Part shown: piece by piece, positions 41,868 to 50,353 of the stretch | Numbering within the stretch: position 1 is the first letter of the stretch | Layout of the letters: every line of letters begins with the position of its first letter | NCBI RefSeq assembly: GCF_016907715.1 | Contig: NZ_JAFBCM010000001.1 | Coordinates: 6,758,001 to 6,822,000 of the forward strand | Length of the DNA stretch: 64,000 nt | Reading direction: 5' to 3' | From: Tenggerimyces flavus | GTDB taxonomy: Bacteria > Actinomycetota > Actinomycetes > Propionibacteriales > Actinopolymorphaceae | Translations under genes and position numbers: made by a program | The notes under the pieces: model-generated | Told to the model about the DNA's origin: nothing | Databases searched by the model: none | Seen by the model: the letters and a program-made list of their open reading frames with translations, nothing else

Positions 41868-42470
41868 CTAGGCAGCGAGCGACGAGAGCAACTGCCGAAC
41901 CACATCGAGCATCTCCCGGCGGGCCGTAGCGGGATCCGGCGAGGAAGCCACATACATAGCCGCCTCATCCGCCACAGCGATCAACGCATGAGACAAAGGC
42001 ACCACAGGCTGCGAAGAAACCTCCCCCGAGGCCATCCCCTGAGCAAGAACAGCCTGGATCAGACCAAGAACATTCGGCTGACAGATCTCCCGCCACCGAA
42101 TCCAGCCCAGCACCGAAGGCCCGTCGACAAGAACGATCCGCTGGATCTCCGGCCGCTCGCACATCTCCAACCAAGCCTCATACGCACTCAGAGTCGCAGC
42201 CTGAAAGCCAGCATCACCGGACGCCAGCGCGACAGAAGAGAGGAGCTGGGTGACCTCCCGTTCCACATCCTCGAGCACAGCCGCGAACAGCTCCGTCTTG
42301 TCGGCGAAGTGGTGATACAGCGCCCCACGACTGACCGACGCGGACCGGACCACTGCCTCCGTACCCACGCCGGAGAAGCCGTGAGCAGCGAACAGTCGCC
42401 GGGCGGCATCGATCAAGGCCGCGCGGGTGGCCGCGGTCCGGTCTGCTTGCGTTCTCCGCTGAACATTCAT
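41868..42470 (-). CDS. TetR-family transcriptional regulator
   Basis: 200 residues from ATG 42470. Helix-turn-helix: ALIDAARRLFAAHGFSGVGTEAVVRSASVSRGALYHHFADKTELFAAVL. The C-terminal domain (MCERPEIQRIVLVDGPSVLGWIRWREI) matches a common TetR ligand-binding type. It diverges from the hydrolase gene at 42528. A perfect palindrome begins at its own start codon, strongly suggesting autoregulation and control of the hydrolase. Confidence 0.92.
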   Translation of the reverse strand: MNVQRRTQADRTAATRAALIDAARRLFAAHGFSGVGTEAVVRSASVSRGALYHHFADKTELFAAVLEDVEREVTQLLSSVALASGDAGFQAATLSAYEAWLEMCERPEIQRIVLVDGPSVLGWIRWREICQPNVLGLIQAVLAQGMASGEVSSQPVVPLSHALIAVADEAAMYVASSPDPATARREMLDVVRQLLSSLAA

Positions 42471-42482
42471 ACAGTCTGTATG
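42468..42482. promoter_or_regulatory. TetR operator, perfect 7+7 palindrome
   Basis: CATACAG-T-CTGTATG, perfect on both arms. It overlaps the start codon of the TetR gene and lies 45 bp upstream of the hydrolase GTG start. Best-defined operator in the window. Confidence 0.8.
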
Positions 42483-42527
42483 TTACTACCCCGCAGGCCA
42501 CAAGTTTCAACCCCCCGGAGGTCCGCC

Positions 42528-43376
42528 GTGCCCACGATCGAACTCTCCCTTGGCACCCTGCACTACCGCGTCACCGGGCCGGAGGACTCCACGACGCCGC
42601 CGGTCGTGTTCGTCCACGGCTTCCTCACCGACGCCACCCTCTGGTCGCGCGTGACCGCGCGGCTCGCCGAGCGCGGCATCCGGTCGTACGCGCCCGACTG
42701 GCCGCTCGGCTCCCACCGCACCCCCATGGCACCGGACGCTGACCTGTCGCCGCGGGGCGTCGCGCGGATGATCCTGGAGTTCCTGGAGGCGCTGGACCTG
42801 AACGAGGTCACGCTCGTCGGCAACGACACGGGCGGCGCGCTGTGCCAGTTCGTGATCGACGCGGACGCCAAGCGGATCGGCCGGCTCGTGCTCACCAACT
42901 GTGACGCTTTCGACGTCTTCCCGCCCGCGCCATTCAAGCAGCTTTTCGCCTTGCTGCGCAGCGAATGGCGCGCCAAGCTGCTGGCCGGCCAGATGCGGTT
43001 CACTCCCCTGCGGCAGTCGCCGCTCGGCTTCGGTCTGCTGGCCCACGACCTGCCCGCCGACCTGACCCGCGGGTGGATCGAGCCGGCGCTGAACGACGGC
43101 CAGATCCTGCGCGACGTCTCCCGCTTCGCCCGGTCCGTACGCCCGAGCGAGCTCCTCGACGTCTCCACCAGGCTGGACCGCTACCCCGGCCCGGTCACGC
43201 TGGCCTGGGGAGCGGACGACCGCGCGTTCTCGACGGAGCTGGGACGGCGTCTGCAACGCCAGTTCCGCGACGCACGGTTCGTCTCCGTGCCGAAGTCGCG
43301 AACGCTCGTCTCCCTCGACGCCCCGGAAGCACTGACGGACGAGATCGTCGCCATCGCCGACCGAGCCGTCGCCTAG
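42528..43376 (+). CDS. alpha/beta hydrolase, Asp-nucleophile type
   Basis: 282 residues from GTG 42528 with GGAGG upstream. The oxyanion region is VVFVHGFLTDATLW. The nucleophile elbow reads LVGNDTGGALCQF, with Asp rather than Ser at the nucleophile place, as in haloalkane dehalogenases and epoxide hydrolases. The acid is probably in LAWGADDRAFS. The usual catalytic His near the end is not evident; the stretch is VPKSRTLVSLDAPEALTD. So activity may be altered. Regulated, probably, by the divergent TetR. Confidence 0.8.
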   Translation: MPTIELSLGTLHYRVTGPEDSTTPPVVFVHGFLTDATLWSRVTARLAERGIRSYAPDWPLGSHRTPMAPDADLSPRGVARMILEFLEALDLNEVTLVGNDTGGALCQFVIDADAKRIGRLVLTNCDAFDVFPPAPFKQLFALLRSEWRAKLLAGQMRFTPLRQSPLGFGLLAHDLPADLTRGWIEPALNDGQILRDVSRFARSVRPSELLDVSTRLDRYPGPVTLAWGADDRAFSTELGRRLQRQFRDARFVSVPKSRTLVSLDAPEALTDEIVAIADRAVA

Positions 43377-44554
43377 TCCGGCCGCACCATCGGGAGCGTG
43401 ACGGTGACGGTGAGGCCGCCGGCGGCGCGGGGGGTCGCAAGCACCTCCCCGCCGTGCGCATGGGCGATCGAACGAACGATGGACAACCCCAGCCCCACCC
43501 CGGCTTGGCCGTTCACCCGCGGAGTCCCGATGCGCCGGAACGGCTCGAACAGTTCGGAAGCTTCGGACACGACGGGGCCAGTGTTCTCCACGATCAGCCG
43601 GCACTGCCCACCGGCCGCGAGCACCGAGACGACCACCGAGCCGTCGCGATGGTTGTAGTGGAATGCGTTCGACACCAGGTTCTGCACGAGCTGCGCCAGC
43701 AACACGGCGTCGCCCGGGACGACGGCGACCCGGACGTTCGGGTGCACCGCCACGCCCGAAGACGAAGCGGCGTCGCGATGTCGGGCCAGTACGCCGAGCA
43801 CGACGGAGCCGACGTCGACCGGAACCACAGCCGTCAACGCCTGTTCAGATCGCGCCAACGTCAACAGCGCGTCGGTCAGCCGCGCCTGCTGGGTGTTGAT
43901 GTCGAGCAGCGTCGACCCGAGCTCCTGCAGATCCGCCGAAGCGCCGGGCCGGGACATCGCCACCTGCACCAACGTCCGCGTCACGGCGAGCGGCGTACGA
44001 AGCTCGTGCGACGCGTTCCCCACGAACCGCCGCTGCCCGTCGAACGAGCGGTCCAACCGCTCCAGCATCGCGTCGAACGTGTCCGCCAGCCGCTTCAGCT
44101 CATCCGGCGGCCCGCTCATCCGGATCCGCCGATCCAGGCTGCTCCCCGCGATCGACTCGGCGGTGTCGTTGATCATCGCGAGCGGCCGGATCGCCCGACC
44201 CGCCAGCAGCCAGCAGACGACCAACGCGAGCAGCCCTCCGACCAACGCCACCGCGACGGAGATGCCGAGCAGGTTGGTCGTGGTCGTCTGGAGCGCCAAC
44301 TCCTGTTGCTCGGTGATCCGCGTCCGAAGCTCCTCCATCGTGACCGGAGTGCCGTCGGGGCGGAAGTCGACGATCTTCTCCGGCGGCAGCTGGAGGCCGC
44401 CCTTCAGGTCGAACACGTTCAGCCGCCGGTACTCGCTCAGCAGCTGATTGCGCACCAGGACGTACGTCGCTGCGATCAGCACGCTGCTCACGACGAAGAA
44501 CGTCGCCGCGTATCCCAGTGTGAGGCGGACGCGGACCGAGGCTCGCCGCGACAT
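43373..44554 (-). CDS. sensor histidine kinase
   Basis: 393 residues from ATG 44554, overlapping the response regulator stop (ATGA). Transmembrane helices at about 10-32 and 105-127 flank a short extracellular loop, followed by HAMP (RAIRPLAMINDTAESIAG). The phosphorylated His is in NASHELRTPLAVT (about residue 180). ATPase boxes: QNLVSNAFHYN, VENTGPV and GVGLGLSIVRSIAHAHGG. Partner of the OmpR-type regulator. Its TAG shares CTAG with the convergent hydrolase stop. Confidence 0.93.
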   Translation of the reverse strand: MSRRASVRVRLTLGYAATFFVVSSVLIAATYVLVRNQLLSEYRRLNVFDLKGGLQLPPEKIVDFRPDGTPVTMEELRTRITEQQELALQTTTTNLLGISVAVALVGGLLALVVCWLLAGRAIRPLAMINDTAESIAGSSLDRRIRMSGPPDELKRLADTFDAMLERLDRSFDGQRRFVGNASHELRTPLAVTRTLVQVAMSRPGASADLQELGSTLLDINTQQARLTDALLTLARSEQALTAVVPVDVGSVVLGVLARHRDAASSSGVAVHPNVRVAVVPGDAVLLAQLVQNLVSNAFHYNHRDGSVVVSVLAAGGQCRLIVENTGPVVSEASELFEPFRRIGTPRVNGQAGVGLGLSIVRSIAHAHGGEVLATPRAAGGLTVTVTLPMVRPD

Positions 44555-45210
44555 CACGGGATCCGGTAGCCGACGCCGTGGACGGTCTGGACGACGGGCG
44601 GCTCGCCGAGCTTGCGCCGCAGGTTCAGCACGGTCACGCGGACGACGTTCGTGAACGGGTCGGCGTTCTCGTCCCACGCACGCTCCAACAACAGCTCCGA
44701 CGACACCGCGCCTCCCTCCGCCCGCAGCAGCTCCTCCAGGACCGCGAACTCCTTGCGAGACAGCGGAATCAGCCGATCGCCGCGGTAGACCTCACGGACG
44801 TGCGGGTCGAGCCGTATGTCGGCCCGCGACAGCACCGGGCTCCGAGCCGGCCCGCTGCGCCGCCCCAGCGCACGTACCCGCGCCAACAGCTCGCTCATGT
44901 CGAACGGCTTCGGCAGATAGTCGTCCGCGCCAAGGTTCAACCCCGCAACACGATCCGGGATGGTCACCGCGGCGGTCAGCATCAGCACACGCGTACCCGC
45001 GTCCGACGAGACGACCGCCTCGCAAACCCGATCGCCTGACACCAAAGGCAAATCTCGATCCAGAACGACGACGTCGTAGCTGTTCACATCGAGCCGCTCG
45101 AGCGCCGCCGCGCCGTCGTACGACACGTCCACCGCCATCACCGCCCGCCGCAACCCTTCGGCCACCGCGTCGGCGAGCAGCTGCTGATCCTCGACCACCA
45201 AGACTCGCAC
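44554..45210 (-). CDS. OmpR/PhoB-family response regulator
   Basis: 218 residues from GTG 45210. Receiver domain: acidic pair in VVEDQQ, phospho-acceptor Asp51 in VVLDRDLP, Lys101 in YLPKPF. Winged-helix DNA-binding domain at the C-terminus: REVYRGDRLIPLSRKEFAVLEELL, VVRVTVLNLRRKL and VQTVHGVGYRI. Divergent from the lipoprotein/adaptor/ABC operon at 45299, which it likely controls through the inverted repeat at 45230-45267. Confidence 0.93.
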   Translation of the reverse strand: MRVLVVEDQQLLADAVAEGLRRAVMAVDVSYDGAAALERLDVNSYDVVVLDRDLPLVSGDRVCEAVVSSDAGTRVLMLTAAVTIPDRVAGLNLGADDYLPKPFDMSELLARVRALGRRSGPARSPVLSRADIRLDPHVREVYRGDRLIPLSRKEFAVLEELLRAEGGAVSSELLLERAWDENADPFTNVVRVTVLNLRRKLGEPPVVQTVHGVGYRIP

Positions 45211-45229
45211 GAGCCCATCATGACCAGAT

Positions 45230-45267
45230 GGTCGTTAAGAAATGATCAACGTTTCGCCTTAACGACC
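45230..45267. promoter_or_regulatory. 10-bp perfect inverted repeat between two-component and ABC operons
   Basis: GGTCGTTAAG (45230-45239) and CTTAACGACC (45258-45267), 18-base spacer, centred between the divergent starts at 45210 and 45299. Position suits response-regulator binding to both promoters. TTAAG half-sites stand out from the GC-rich background. Confidence 0.6.
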
Positions 45268-45298
45268 GATTTATCGCTCGCTCCCTAGCGTCCGAGCC

Positions 45299-45784
45299 AT
45301 GACCCGACACACGAACCTCGCCGTGCTGATCGCCGCGCTGGCGATGGCCACGGCCTGCACACCCCCACCCAGCAACGAGATCGCGACCGCCGCGTCGCCA
45401 ACAGCGACGACGTCCGCCACCTCGAGAGCCACGGCCGATCCGCATCGGTTCGCCGCCTGCCTCCGCGAGCGCGGCATCGATGTCGCCGACCCGCGGCCGG
45501 GCCAGCAGGTCGAGCTGCCGGACAAGGACGACCGGACGCGTGAGGCACTCCGCGCGTGCGCCCAGTTCGCGCCGCCCAGCCAGCAGCAGGAGTCCTCGTT
45601 CGACCCGGCGGCGGCACGCGCGTACGCCCAGTGCGTCCGCGCCCAGGGCTTGCCGGACTTCCCGGACCCGGACGAACGCGGCCCGCGCATCCCGAAGAAC
45701 CTGATCGACGACGAGCGGTTCAGGGCCGCCGACCAGGAGTGCTCCCATCACCTGAACGACGCGAAGGGCGGCGGCAAGCAATGA
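45299..45784 (+). CDS. lipoprotein with duplicated Cys motif
   Basis: 161 residues. The lipoprotein signal ends in MATACTPPP. A Thr/Ala/Ser-rich linker follows. The mature domain contains two related motifs, RFAACLRERGIDVADP and AYAQCVRAQGLPDFPDP, and a further Cys in CAQFAPP and ECSHHL. Such lipoproteins often precede peptidoglycan-binding adaptor and MacB-type ABC genes in actinobacteria. Exact function unknown. Overlaps the next gene by four bases. Confidence 0.8.
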   Translation: MTRHTNLAVLIAALAMATACTPPPSNEIATAASPTATTSATSRATADPHRFAACLRERGIDVADPRPGQQVELPDKDDRTREALRACAQFAPPSQQQESSFDPAAARAYAQCVRAQGLPDFPDPDERGPRIPKNLIDDERFRAADQECSHHLNDAKGGGKQ

Positions 45785-46842
45785 GGGCGGCCCGGATCGG
45801 ATGGACAGCGGTCGCAGCAGTTCTCGTCGCCGGCGCGGTCGTGGCTGCGGTGGGCCTCCGCCCCCGCCCCGTCGCCGAGCAGCAGCCGGTGGCACTGTCG
45901 ACCGCGACCGTCGAACGGGGCGATCTGGTGGAGACGCGGACGATCGACGGCGAGCTCGGGTACGGGCCGGCGACGGAGCTGCCGACCACCCTGGAGGGAA
46001 CGGTCACCTGGCTGCCCGCCGCCGGCGCGGCGATCGGCCGCGACAGCAGGCTGTACGCGATCGACATGCGGCCGGTGATCCTGCTGGTCGGCAGCCTGCC
46101 CGCGTGGCGAAACCTGGCGCCGGGCGTCGAGGGCCGCGACGTACGCCAGCTCGAGGAGAACCTCAGAGCCCTCGGCTACGAGGGATTCACGGTCGACAAC
46201 CGCTACACCTCGCGGACCGCGGCAGCGGTGAGGGACTGGCAGCAGGACCACGCGCTCCTGCGCACCGGCGAGGTCGAGCTCGGCCGCGTCGTGTTCTGGC
46301 CGACCGCGGTCCGCGTCGACACCGTGGAAGCCACGCCAGGTAAGGCGATCGTGGCCGGCGACGTCGTACTCCACCACACCGGGACGGCGCGGAACGTGTA
46401 TGCCGAGCTCGAGGTCGAGCAAGCAGGCCTCGCCCGCGCCGGCGCGAACGTCCAGCTGGCGGTGCCCGGACGTCCAGCCATACAAGGGCGAATCAGCCGG
46501 ATCGGCAACGACATCGCGCAACCGGCAACGACTGAGTCGGAAGCCCCGGCACCCGAGGAGCCCATGATCACACTCACGATCACGATCGCCAACCAGCAAG
46601 CGTTGGGCACGATCACCGGCGCACCCGTCGACGTCCAGCTCGTCGGCGACCGGCGCAACGACGTCTTGACAGTCCCGGTCGCGGCACTGCTCGCCCTGCG
46701 AGAAGGCGGTCACGGCCTGGAGATCGTCGACGGAGATCGCCGAAGCATCGTCCCGGTCGAGACGGGTCTGTTCGCGGCCGGCCGGGTCGAGGTCTCCGGC
46801 GCGGGCATCGAGGCTGGCACCGTCGTGGGGATGGCGGCATGA
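45781..46842 (+). CDS. membrane-fusion (HlyD-type) adaptor with peptidoglycan-binding domain
   Basis: 353 residues from ATG 45781. N-terminal anchor (WTAVAAVLVAGAVVAAVGL). A lipoyl/barrel-type beginning (ATVERGDLVETRTIDGELGYG) is followed by an inserted peptidoglycan-binding domain (LEENLRALGYEGFTVDNRY, then TAAAVRDWQQDH, about 125-160) and later beta-barrel segments (PGRPAIQGRISRIGND; VPVAALLALREGGHGLEIVDG). It bridges the membrane ABC transporter to the wall. Operon with the ATPase (GTGA-like four-base overlap) and permease. Confidence 0.87.
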   Translation: MRAARIGWTAVAAVLVAGAVVAAVGLRPRPVAEQQPVALSTATVERGDLVETRTIDGELGYGPATELPTTLEGTVTWLPAAGAAIGRDSRLYAIDMRPVILLVGSLPAWRNLAPGVEGRDVRQLEENLRALGYEGFTVDNRYTSRTAAAVRDWQQDHALLRTGEVELGRVVFWPTAVRVDTVEATPGKAIVAGDVVLHHTGTARNVYAELEVEQAGLARAGANVQLAVPGRPAIQGRISRIGNDIAQPATTESEAPAPEEPMITLTITIANQQALGTITGAPVDVQLVGDRRNDVLTVPVAALLALREGGHGLEIVDGDRRSIVPVETGLFAAGRVEVSGAGIEAGTVVGMAA

Positions 46843-47525
46843 ACGAGTCACTGGTCGAGCTGATCGACGTTCATCGCCGCTACGCGGGCACCGTCGCCGC
46901 TCTCCGCGGTGTCACGTTGTCCATCGAGCCCGGCGAGCTGGTCGGGATCGTCGGACCGTCCGGGTCCGGGAAGTCCACGATGCTGCACCTGATGGGAACG
47001 CTGGACCGACCGGACGCCGGCCGCGTCCGGATCGACGGGCAGGACGTGACCGAGCTGGACGACCGCAAGCTGTCGCGGTTGCGGGCACGGACGATCGGGT
47101 TCGTCTTCCAGCAGTTCCACCTTCCGACCGGTGTGCCGGCGGTCGACGCGGTCGCCGACGGCCTGGTGTACGCCGGCGTGCCGCGCGCGACCCGGCGCGA
47201 ACGTGCCGCGCGGGTGCTCGAACGCCTCGGGCTCGGTCACCGCCTCGGCCACCGGCCGGACCAGCTCTCCGGCGGCGAGCAGCAGCGCGTCGCCGTCGCG
47301 CGCGCCTGTGTCGGCTCGCCGGCCCTGCTCCTGGCAGACGAACCGACCGGCAATCTCGACAGCGCCGCCGGCGACGAGCTCGTCGAGGTGCTGTTCGACC
47401 TGTGCGCACAAGGCACTGCGGTCGTGGTCGTGACGCACAACCTCGACCTGGCCGGTCAGCTGCCGCGCCGCGTCGAGGTGAAGGACGGGCTCGTCCGCGA
47501 GGACCGACTGACGGAGGTGCGGTAA
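46839..47525 (+). CDS. MacB/LolD-type ABC transporter ATP-binding protein
   Basis: 228 residues. Walker [10 protein letters not shown]-loop FVFQQFHL, signature LSGGEQQR, Walker [13 protein letters not shown], and switch His VVVVTHNLD, all intact. Powers the FtsX-fold permease that follows, whose ATG overlaps this stop by one base (TAATG). Confidence 0.95.
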   Translation: MNESLVELIDVHRRYAGTVAALRGVTLSIEPGELVGIVGPSGSGKSTMLHLMGTLDRPDAGRVRIDGQDVTELDDRKLSRLRARTIGFVFQQFHLPTGVPAVDAVADGLVYAGVPRATRRERAARVLERLGLGHRLGHRPDQLSGGEQQRVAVARACVGSPALLLADEPTGNLDSAAGDELVEVLFDLCAQGTAVVVVTHNLDLAGQLPRRVEVKDGLVREDRLTEVR

Positions 47526-48715
47526 TGCGAACGTTCGACGCCCTGCTCGACACCCTGGCCGCCGCCCGTCGCGGCCTGCTCGTCCGCCGGACGCGGATCC
47601 TGCTGTCCAGCTTGGGGATCGCGATCGGCATCGGCTCGATGATCTCCGTCGTCGGCATCTCCGCGTCCGCCGGCGCCGACCTCGACGCCGTGCTGAACCA
47701 GCTGGGGACGAACCTGCTGACCGTCTCCCCCGGCCGGACCGCCTTCGGCGAAACGGCCGTCCTGCCGCGCGATGCGCCCGCGATGGTCGCCCGGATCGGC
47801 CCGGTCACCGACGTCTCCGCGATCGGCGTGGTCGAAGGAGCGCAGGTCTACCGAACCGAGCGGATCCCGGCCAACCGTGGTGGCGGCATCGGCGTGTACG
47901 CGACCCAGCTCGACCTGCTCGACACCATCAGCGCGTCGGTCGCGACCGGGCGCTGGCTGAACGCCGCGACGTCGACGTACCCCGCGGTCGTGCTCGGCGC
48001 CGACGCCGCCCTCGCGCTCGGACTGGCGTCAGCCGACCCGGACGTGCTGATCCGGCTCGGAGACCAATGGTTCGCCGTGGTCGGCATCCTCACCGAGGTG
48101 CCACTGGCGCCGGAGATCGACAGCGCGGCGATGGTCGGCTGGCCCGTTGCCGAACGGCTGCTCGGCTTCGACGGTCACCCGACGCGGATCTTCGAGCGCT
48201 CCCTTCCGGAAGCGGTCGAGGACGTCCGCGCGGTGCTGCCGCGGACGGTCGACCCGGCGAACCCGAGCGCGATCGCGGTCAGCCGGCCGTCGGACGCCTT
48301 GGAGGCGCAGATCGCGGCGCGGCAGGCGTTCACCGGCTTGCTGCTCGGGATCGGCGCGGTCGCCCTGCTGGTCGGGGCGATCGGCGTCGCGAACACGATG
48401 GTGATCGCGGTGCTGGAGCGGCGGTCGGAGATCGGCCTGCGCCGGGCTCTCGGCGCGACGCGGCGGAAGATCTTCGCGCAGTTCCTGGCCGAGGCCCTGC
48501 TGCTCGCCGGTCTCGGCGGGCTGGCCGGCGCCGCGCTGGGCTCGCTCGCCACCGCGGCGTACGTCACGAGCCGCGGCTGGCCGGTCGCGCTGGATCCCCT
48601 CGTCCTCGCAGGCGCCGTCCTCGCCGCCGCGCTGCTCGGCGCCCTCGCCGGTGCCTGGCCCGCCCTCCGCGCCGCACGCATGGCACCCACCGCGGCGCTG
48701 CGGTCCAGCGGATAG
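47525..48715 (+). CDS. MacB/FtsX-family ABC transporter permease
   Basis: 396 residues. First transmembrane helix ILLSSLGIAIGIGSMISVVGIS, then a large extracellular domain of the MacB type (about 50-270), then three helices (LLLGIGAVALLVGAIGVANTMVIAVLERRSEIGLRRALGATR includes the FtsX signature). Likely exports, or mechanically releases, a peptide, antibiotic or lipid-linked substrate. Regulated presumably by the divergent two-component system. Confidence 0.92.
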   Translation: MRTFDALLDTLAAARRGLLVRRTRILLSSLGIAIGIGSMISVVGISASAGADLDAVLNQLGTNLLTVSPGRTAFGETAVLPRDAPAMVARIGPVTDVSAIGVVEGAQVYRTERIPANRGGGIGVYATQLDLLDTISASVATGRWLNAATSTYPAVVLGADAALALGLASADPDVLIRLGDQWFAVVGILTEVPLAPEIDSAAMVGWPVAERLLGFDGHPTRIFERSLPEAVEDVRAVLPRTVDPANPSAIAVSRPSDALEAQIAARQAFTGLLLGIGAVALLVGAIGVANTMVIAVLERRSEIGLRRALGATRRKIFAQFLAEALLLAGLGGLAGAALGSLATAAYVTSRGWPVALDPLVLAGAVLAAALLGALAGAWPALRAARMAPTAALRSSG

Positions 48716-48738
48716 CCGCGCCAGTTTCTCCTTACAGG

Positions 48739-49100
48739 TCAGCGAGAGCGCGGGTAGTCGACCACCTGCGTGGGGATGACGACCTGCTGGCGAGCGGCCG
48801 TACGTTCGCCGGTCTCCTCGATGCGTTGGAACAGCAGCCGCGCGGCCTCGCGCCCCACGTCGGCCGCGGAGTACGAGACCACGCTGAGCGGAAGCTGCAA
48901 CAGGTCGGCGAGCTCGATGTCGTCGAAGCCGGCGAGCGCCACGGCCGTGGGGCTGCGTTGCAGAATCCGCAACGCACCCACGGTATTGCGGTTGTTCGCG
49001 GTGATCAGCGCGGTCGGCGGATCCGGGAGCGCGAGCATGCGCCGGGTCGTCTGCTCGGCCAGCGCGATGTCGCCGCGGTGGCGGCTCACGTACTGCTCGG
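48739..49100 (-). pseudogene. LacI-family regulator, C-terminal fragment
   Basis: About 120 residues matching only the last third of a LacI-type sugar-responsive repressor: TTRRMLALPDPPTALITANNRNTVGALRIL, VALAGFDDIELADLLQLPLSVVSYSAADVGREAARLLFQRI. The DNA-binding domain and most of the sugar-binding domain are absent. The fragment ends at about 49100, exactly where the opposite-strand glycoside hydrolase fragment begins, so both were cut by one rearrangement. Confidence 0.8.
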
Positions 49101-50333
49101 TCGCTCGGCAACGGGCTGACCGCGGCCGGCTACCTGGTCCGTGGACTCGTGCTTTCGCTCGCCGGCGGCGTCGAGAAGTTCTTCTGGTACGACCTCGTCG
49201 GCGACCAGAACTACGGGCTGGTCAACGAGATCGGCGTCGACGACTTCACGCCGCGGCCGGTGTTCGCCGCTTACGCCGTGGCGATTCGTCAACTGACAGG
49301 GCGGAAACTGCGCTCTGAACGCGTCACGGGAGCGATCCGCCAGTACGTCTTCGACGACGTCTCGGTGCTGTGGAGCACCGACACCCGGACGCCGGTCGCC
49401 GTGCCCACGCAGCGGCCGCTCGACGTCGTCGACGTGACCGGTGGCAGCACCCGGCTCACCCCGGTCGACGGCAAGGTGCATCTCACGCTGACGGGCGCGC
49501 CGGTGTACGTGCGGACGAAGGCTCAGGCCGTCGCGAACGCACGCTTCGAGGTGACCGTGCCGCAGGTGGTCCGTACGTCCGACCAGACGCTGACGCTCAC
49601 CTACATCGTCGACAACACCGGTGGCGAGAGGTCGGTCGATGCCGTTTTCACCAGCCTGAGAAGGTAAACCCGCGTCACCGCACCGCGTGGGAAGCGGGTC
49701 GAGAAGGCGGTCGCCGTCCCGGTTGACGCGCTCGAGCTCGGGCGGAACACGATCTTCACCGCGGCCTCCGTCGGCGGGCGGCAGGTCGCTCAGCTGATGA
49801 GGTCGGTCGCCGTGATCGCCGTACCGACCGGCGAGCTCGCAATGGTCGGTACGCCGGACTGGACCGACCACGAGTTCGCGCTCGCGCCGGGCGGCTATGC
49901 CGAGTACCCGACGCGGTTCCCGAACGACGTGACGTTCACCATCGGCGACGACCCCGCGCAGTCCTGGTCGTACATCCACCCCGGCCCGGACGACTCGTGG
50001 GCCGGCGGCCGGGCACACACGTACACGCTGAACGTCGACCTGCCGACGGTCCGCGACCTGCGGCTCGTCGTGTTCCTGCTGGACACACACGCCACCGCGC
50101 CTGGAACGGTCGTGGTGAAGCTCAACGGAGGAACGGCAACGACCGTCGCGCTGCCCGCTGGCGGCAGCGCCGGGCACGCCTCCGGCAGCGCGGTCGACTC
50201 CGGCGACATCCCGTCCCAGTTCACGGTCGCGCTCCCGGCCGCGCAGCTGGTGGCGGGCAGGAACACGATCACGCTCGACAAGGCCACCGGCTCCTGGCTG
50301 GTCTACGACGCGGTCGGCATCTACCCGGCGTAG
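49101..50333 (+). pseudogene. secreted glycoside-hydrolase-like protein, C-terminal remnant with in-frame stop
   Basis: In one frame, sequence resembling the end of a large carbohydrate-active protein: YLVRGLVLSLAGGVEKFFWYD, GLVNEIGVDDFTPRPVFAAYAV. Then beta-rich domains (LDVVDVTGGSTRLTPVDGKVHLTLTGAPVYV). A TAA at 49665-49667 interrupts it. The same frame continues with KRVEKAVAVPVDALELGRNTI and ends in a lyase-like beta domain (AGRNTITLDKATGSWLVYDAVGIYPA). No start with a leader exists at the 5' end. A broken gene that has lost its catalytic part. Confidence 0.75.
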
Positions 50334-50353
50334 CGGGCCAGGTCTGGCGGACG

